Origin: Armatimonadota bacterium
Lineage (GTDB): Bacteria > Armatimonadota > Zipacnadia > Zipacnadales > JABUFB01
Assembly (NCBI GenBank): GCA_013314775.1
Contig: JABUFB010000010.1
Coordinates: 62,001 to 126,000, forward strand
Direction: 5' to 3'
DNA: 64,000 nt
Positions 61,277-64,000 of the stretch are shown here, piece after piece. Every line of letters begins with the position of its first letter. Position 1 is the stretch's first letter. The position numbers and the translations under genes were made by a program. The notes under the pieces were generated by a model. The model made no database searches, was not told where the DNA came from, and was given only the letters and a program-made list of their open reading frames with translations.

Positions 61277-63721
61277 TTAGGGCGGGCCCTCCCCGGCGGG
61301 CCCGGCTGACTGGTCGCGCTCGGCCAGCAGTCTCTGGAGAGTGTTCGTTAGTTCGCTGAAGGGGGCGGGCTTGTCGAACCACGCGTCCGCCTTCATCCAG
61401 TCCAGCACTTCCTCGGGGTTGCGGTGGTAGTCGAACCCGGTCACCTGTACGACCGACGTGAGCATGATGATGGGTGCGGTGCGGAAGCGTGGGTCCCGGC
61501 GCAGGGCTCTGGCCAGACGCGCGCCCGAGTCGGTGCGTTCCATCATCATGTCCAGCAGGAATGCGTCGGGGATTTCGCGGTTGGCTACCTCGATGGCCTC
61601 ATCGCTGCGCTCCGCCGTGACAACGTCGAACCCCTTGCTTTCCAGGACGATGCGGTGCTGCTCGATGAAGTCCGGGTCGTCGTCCACAACCAGCACTTTC
61701 ATGGATTCACGCGCGGCTCGTGGCGGGGTGTCAATGGGCAGGCGAATGGTGACGCGGGTGCCTTCTCCCGGTTCACTCTTGATATGAATATCTCCACCGT
61801 GGGCCAGCACCACCCCGTGTGCCACGGCAAGGCCCAGTCCGGAGCCGGGACGGTCGGTCTTCGTGGTGACGAAGGGCTGAAACAGCCGGGGCATGAGCGC
61901 CGGATCGATCCCGTGCCCGTCGTCTTCGATGATGATGTCCACATTCCGGCCCTGATCGTGCAGTTCAGCAGTTACGCTCACGTGCCCGCCTGGCTCCACG
62001 GCTTCGATGGCGTTGGCCAGAATGTTGCTCACGACCTGGGTAAGCTGAGACCCATCAGCTGTGATGGTCGGGATATTCTCGGGGATGTGCACCGAAAGCT
62101 GAACATTGGCGGCGGCAAGTTCGGGCTCGAGCTCCTTCAGGGCCGACTGGACGAAGTCGGCGACCCGGGTGTCCTCCCACACCGGCTCGCGCTGGCGCGC
62201 AAAGCCCTGCAGGCCAGACACAACGTGACGTACCTGGCGGGCCTCGGCGATTACGGTCTCCAGATCGTCCCGCCGCACGTCGTCCTCGGGCAGACTGTTC
62301 CGCAGGAGCTGGGCGAAGGCCACGATCTTTGCAAGTGGGCTGCTTATCTCCTGGGCCACATCCGCGGCAAGCTCGCCCATGGATGCCAGTTGCTGGGAGC
62401 GGGTGGCCAGATCGCGGGCACGCTCGATCTCGCCCTTGCTGGAGCTGAGCTTCTGAATGTTCACCTCAAGCTGGTCGATGAGATAGGGCAGGCACATCTC
62501 CGGCTCTGCAATTCCCTGGTACACCGCGATCGCTTTTTCGCGGCAAGTTGGGTATCCGCATGCGCCGCAGTTCAGCTCGTCCTGCCGGCCATGCTTGTTG
62601 GTGCGCGCGAGAATGTCCCGGATCTCCGTCTCGTTGGGCACATTCAGCTCAATCGCCCGCGGCGAGAATCCCCGGCTGAGGTCGATGGCCGCGAGCTTCT
62701 CCAATACGCACTCCGGCGCTTCCTCCCCGGATACCAGGGAGCGCACGTGCTCGGTGACCCGGGACTTACGCGACAGGGGCGATACATTGTCGGCGAACCC
62801 TGGTCCCGCAATACAGCCCTCGCAGAAGAGCATGTCCAGGAATTGAGCAGGGAACTCGCCCCGCGCCAAAGCCTGCAGGGCCGACCGGCAGCTATCGGGG
62901 CCCTCGATGATTTCGATGCGATCGTCCATGAGGTCGGCATCGACGCTGGCGGCCCTCAACAGCCCGCCGGCCACCGGGAACAGAGCCCCAAAACCGGGCA
63001 GCGGCGGGTCCGCTCGTGACGGTTCCACGGCCGACGGATCCACCCCGCGCGCTTGGAACAGGTCCTGGAGCTCGCGGAAAGTCAACACCGCATCCACGGA
63101 GCCGGCCACGTCGGGATCGCGCACCTCTTCCTTCTTCGCGATGCACGGCCCGATGAAGACCACGGATGCGTCCGGGTAGAACTCTTCGCGCACCGCCCGT
63201 CCAAGCGCGATCATGGGCGAGACAATGGGCGCCATCCAGGGCACCAGGTCTGGCATGTGCTTGGAGATATAACTGACCAGCGCCGGGCACGGGGTGGTGA
63301 TGACGGGATGATCGGGGGGATCGGCAATAAGCTTCGCATACTCGGCGGCGACCATGTCGGCGCCGAAGCCCACCTCCAGCACGCGGTCGAAGCCCAGCGC
63401 GCGCACGGCGCCCACAACCTGGTCAGCCGAGAGCTCACTGTAGGCCGCGGCATAGGAGGGCGCGAGTATGGCCACGGTCGGCCGCTCCTCGTTGAGGAGC
63501 TGTTCCACCGTCGGCCCCCCGGGCTGTACCTGCTTGGCGTTCTGAGCGCAGACACGCACGCAATTGCCGCAGCCGATGCAGCGTTCGGCAATGACGGTTG
63601 CCTGTCCGTCCTGCACCCGGATCGCCTTCGCCGGACAACTGCGCACACAGTTATAGCACCGGCGGCACTTGTCCGCGATGGTGGTGACGACGCTGTCGAT
63701 GTGGCCGGCTGATGAGTCCAA
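61277..63721 (-). CDS. FeFe-hydrogenase-derived sensor with degenerate kinase and receiver
   Basis: 814 residues, cytoplasmic. Two [4Fe-4S] ferredoxin clusters (C19/22/25/29 and C48/51/54/58). A hydrogenase large-subunit-like domain (about 80-350) has TTPCPA (C145), GPCIAKKEE (C193) and CEGC (C300, C303). A 4Fe-4S knot follows (CGACGYPTC, C410). The dimerisation helix reads DVAQEISSP with Gln457 where the phosphoacceptor His is expected. HATPase motifs NILANAIEA, DDGHGIDP and GSGLGLAVAHG are intact. A receiver domain (about 690-800, LLDMMM) ends the protein. The proton-transfer Cys of active hydrogenases is Pro144 here, so sensing rather than turnover is likely. The start is TTG at 63721, with GGGAG 6 bases upstream. 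Confidence 0.83.
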   Translation of the reverse strand: MDSSAGHIDSVVTTIADKCRRCYNCVRSCPAKAIRVQDGQATVIAERCIGCGNCVRVCAQNAKQVQPGGPTVEQLLNEERPTVAILAPSYAAAYSELSADQVVGAVRALGFDRVLEVGFGADMVAAEYAKLIADPPDHPVITTPCPALVSYISKHMPDLVPWMAPIVSPMIALGRAVREEFYPDASVVFIGPCIAKKEEVRDPDVAGSVDAVLTFRELQDLFQARGVDPSAVEPSRADPPLPGFGALFPVAGGLLRAASVDADLMDDRIEIIEGPDSCRSALQALARGEFPAQFLDMLFCEGCIAGPGFADNVSPLSRKSRVTEHVRSLVSGEEAPECVLEKLAAIDLSRGFSPRAIELNVPNETEIRDILARTNKHGRQDELNCGACGYPTCREKAIAVYQGIAEPEMCLPYLIDQLEVNIQKLSSSKGEIERARDLATRSQQLASMGELAADVAQEISSPLAKIVAFAQLLRNSLPEDDVRRDDLETVIAEARQVRHVVSGLQGFARQREPVWEDTRVADFVQSALKELEPELAAANVQLSVHIPENIPTITADGSQLTQVVSNILANAIEAVEPGGHVSVTAELHDQGRNVDIIIEDDGHGIDPALMPRLFQPFVTTKTDRPGSGLGLAVAHGVVLAHGGDIHIKSEPGEGTRVTIRLPIDTPPRAARESMKVLVVDDDPDFIEQHRIVLESKGFDVVTAERSDEAIEVANREIPDAFLLDMMMERTDSGARLARALRRDPRFRTAPIIMLTSVVQVTGFDYHRNPEEVLDWMKADAWFDKPAPFSELTNTLQRLLAERDQSAGPAGEGPP

Positions 63722-63769
63722 TTCACTCTCCCGGTCAGATCAACGCTGGGGGTAGAGGCCCCGATCTTG

Positions 63770-64000
63770 TCAGAACATCTGTCCGCGCAGGCCGGCTTCC
63801 GCTTCCTCCATGAGCTTCAGAGTCATATCGCGCAGGTCCGCCGGCAGCCGGACGAGTTCGCGCTGGATGATTGCCTCCCCGATGCGTACGGTGTCCGGCG
63901 ATGCGTAGTCCATCAAGTACTCGCGCAGGGCCAGCAGAGAGTTGGCGGATCGGCGCTCCGGCGTTGTCAGCTCCTCGCCGGGCGGGCGCGGGAGCGTCAC
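63770..64000 (-). CDS. Unidentified protein, C-terminal part (may run past the window edge)
   Basis: 76 residues visible on the minus strand, ending at 63770. A GTG at 64000-63998 could be the start, but the frame reaches the window edge and may continue. The sequence is charged and helical (LRDMTLKLMEEAEAGLRGQMF) and has no motif I recognise. It lies 48 bases upstream of the hydrogenase-derived sensor and may share its transcript. Confidence 0.45.
   Translation of the reverse strand: MTLPRPPGEELTTPERRSANSLLALREYLMDYASPDTVRIGEAIIQRELVRLPADLRDMTLKLMEEAEAGLRGQMF

Noticed and set aside
1-64000. tRNA, rRNA, CRISPR arrays, IS elements and phage genes
   Set aside because: Scanned by eye; T-loop-like GTTCGAA strings occur only inside protein genes, and no repeat arrays, transposase or integrase motifs were seen.

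Overview
The window is one contiguous, GC-rich bacterial stretch carrying about 46 protein genes. I saw no rRNA, tRNA, CRISPR array, insertion sequence or phage gene. The gene content best fits an uncultured member of Armatimonadota or a related lineage: DUF6785-type membrane proteins, S-layer homology repeats, DUF3604 and UroD-like proteins, GH141-like beta-helix proteins, and a FeFe-hydrogenase-derived sensor. The taxonomic call is an inference from gene families. An anaerobic or microaerophilic polysaccharide-using lifestyle is plausible but not proven.

Layout. 1-2.6 kb: two different cysteine synthases facing each other around an Rrf2/IscR-type regulator. 2.7-12 kb (plus strand): a tandem amidohydrolase, a Tat-exported aldo/keto reductase, a UroD-family protein, a secreted beta-helix glycosidase-like protein and secreted accessory proteins, closed by a clear terminator at 12041-12073. 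12-16.7 kb (minus): a four-gene operon (LOG-family protein, beta-CASP nuclease, polyprenyl synthase, SAH/MTA deaminase) behind a consensus promoter. 16.9-17.9 kb: an FN3 lipoprotein. 18-24.5 kb (minus): a proline-rich secreted protein, mutM and an MrfA-type helicase. 25-33.8 kb (minus): a large hybrid kinase, then Gfo/Idh oxidoreductase, sulfatase-fold enzyme and DUF3604 protein. 33.8-39.8 kb (minus): pgpH-ybeY-dgkA/PAP2-larE-nadB, tightly overlapping behind a near-perfect promoter. 39.85-40.28 kb: the only long gap, rich in hairpins. 40.3-45.1 kb (plus): amidase, a small membrane protein and two tandem DUF6785 proteins. 45.1-46.7 kb (minus): a small exported protein and a second UroD-family protein.

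46.9-61.2 kb (minus) is the most interesting block. It is a nine-gene operon in which an ABC exporter (ATPase plus two permeases) and a large GldG-like membrane protein are joined to a coiled-coil membrane protein, a MoxR ATPase, a DUF58 protein and two VWA membrane proteins, a Bat-like layout. The coiled-coil gene is cut by a single in-frame TGA, followed at the right distance by a SECIS-like hairpin. This could be a nonsense mutation, readthrough or, less likely, selenocysteine.

61.3-63.7 kb encodes a hydrogenase-derived sensor whose histidine-kinase phosphoacceptor is replaced by Gln. The window ends inside or at the start of an unidentified minus-strand gene. Many genes start with TTG or GTG behind a good Shine-Dalgarno (SD) sequence. 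One gene (LOG family) has a strong SD but only ATC at the expected start.
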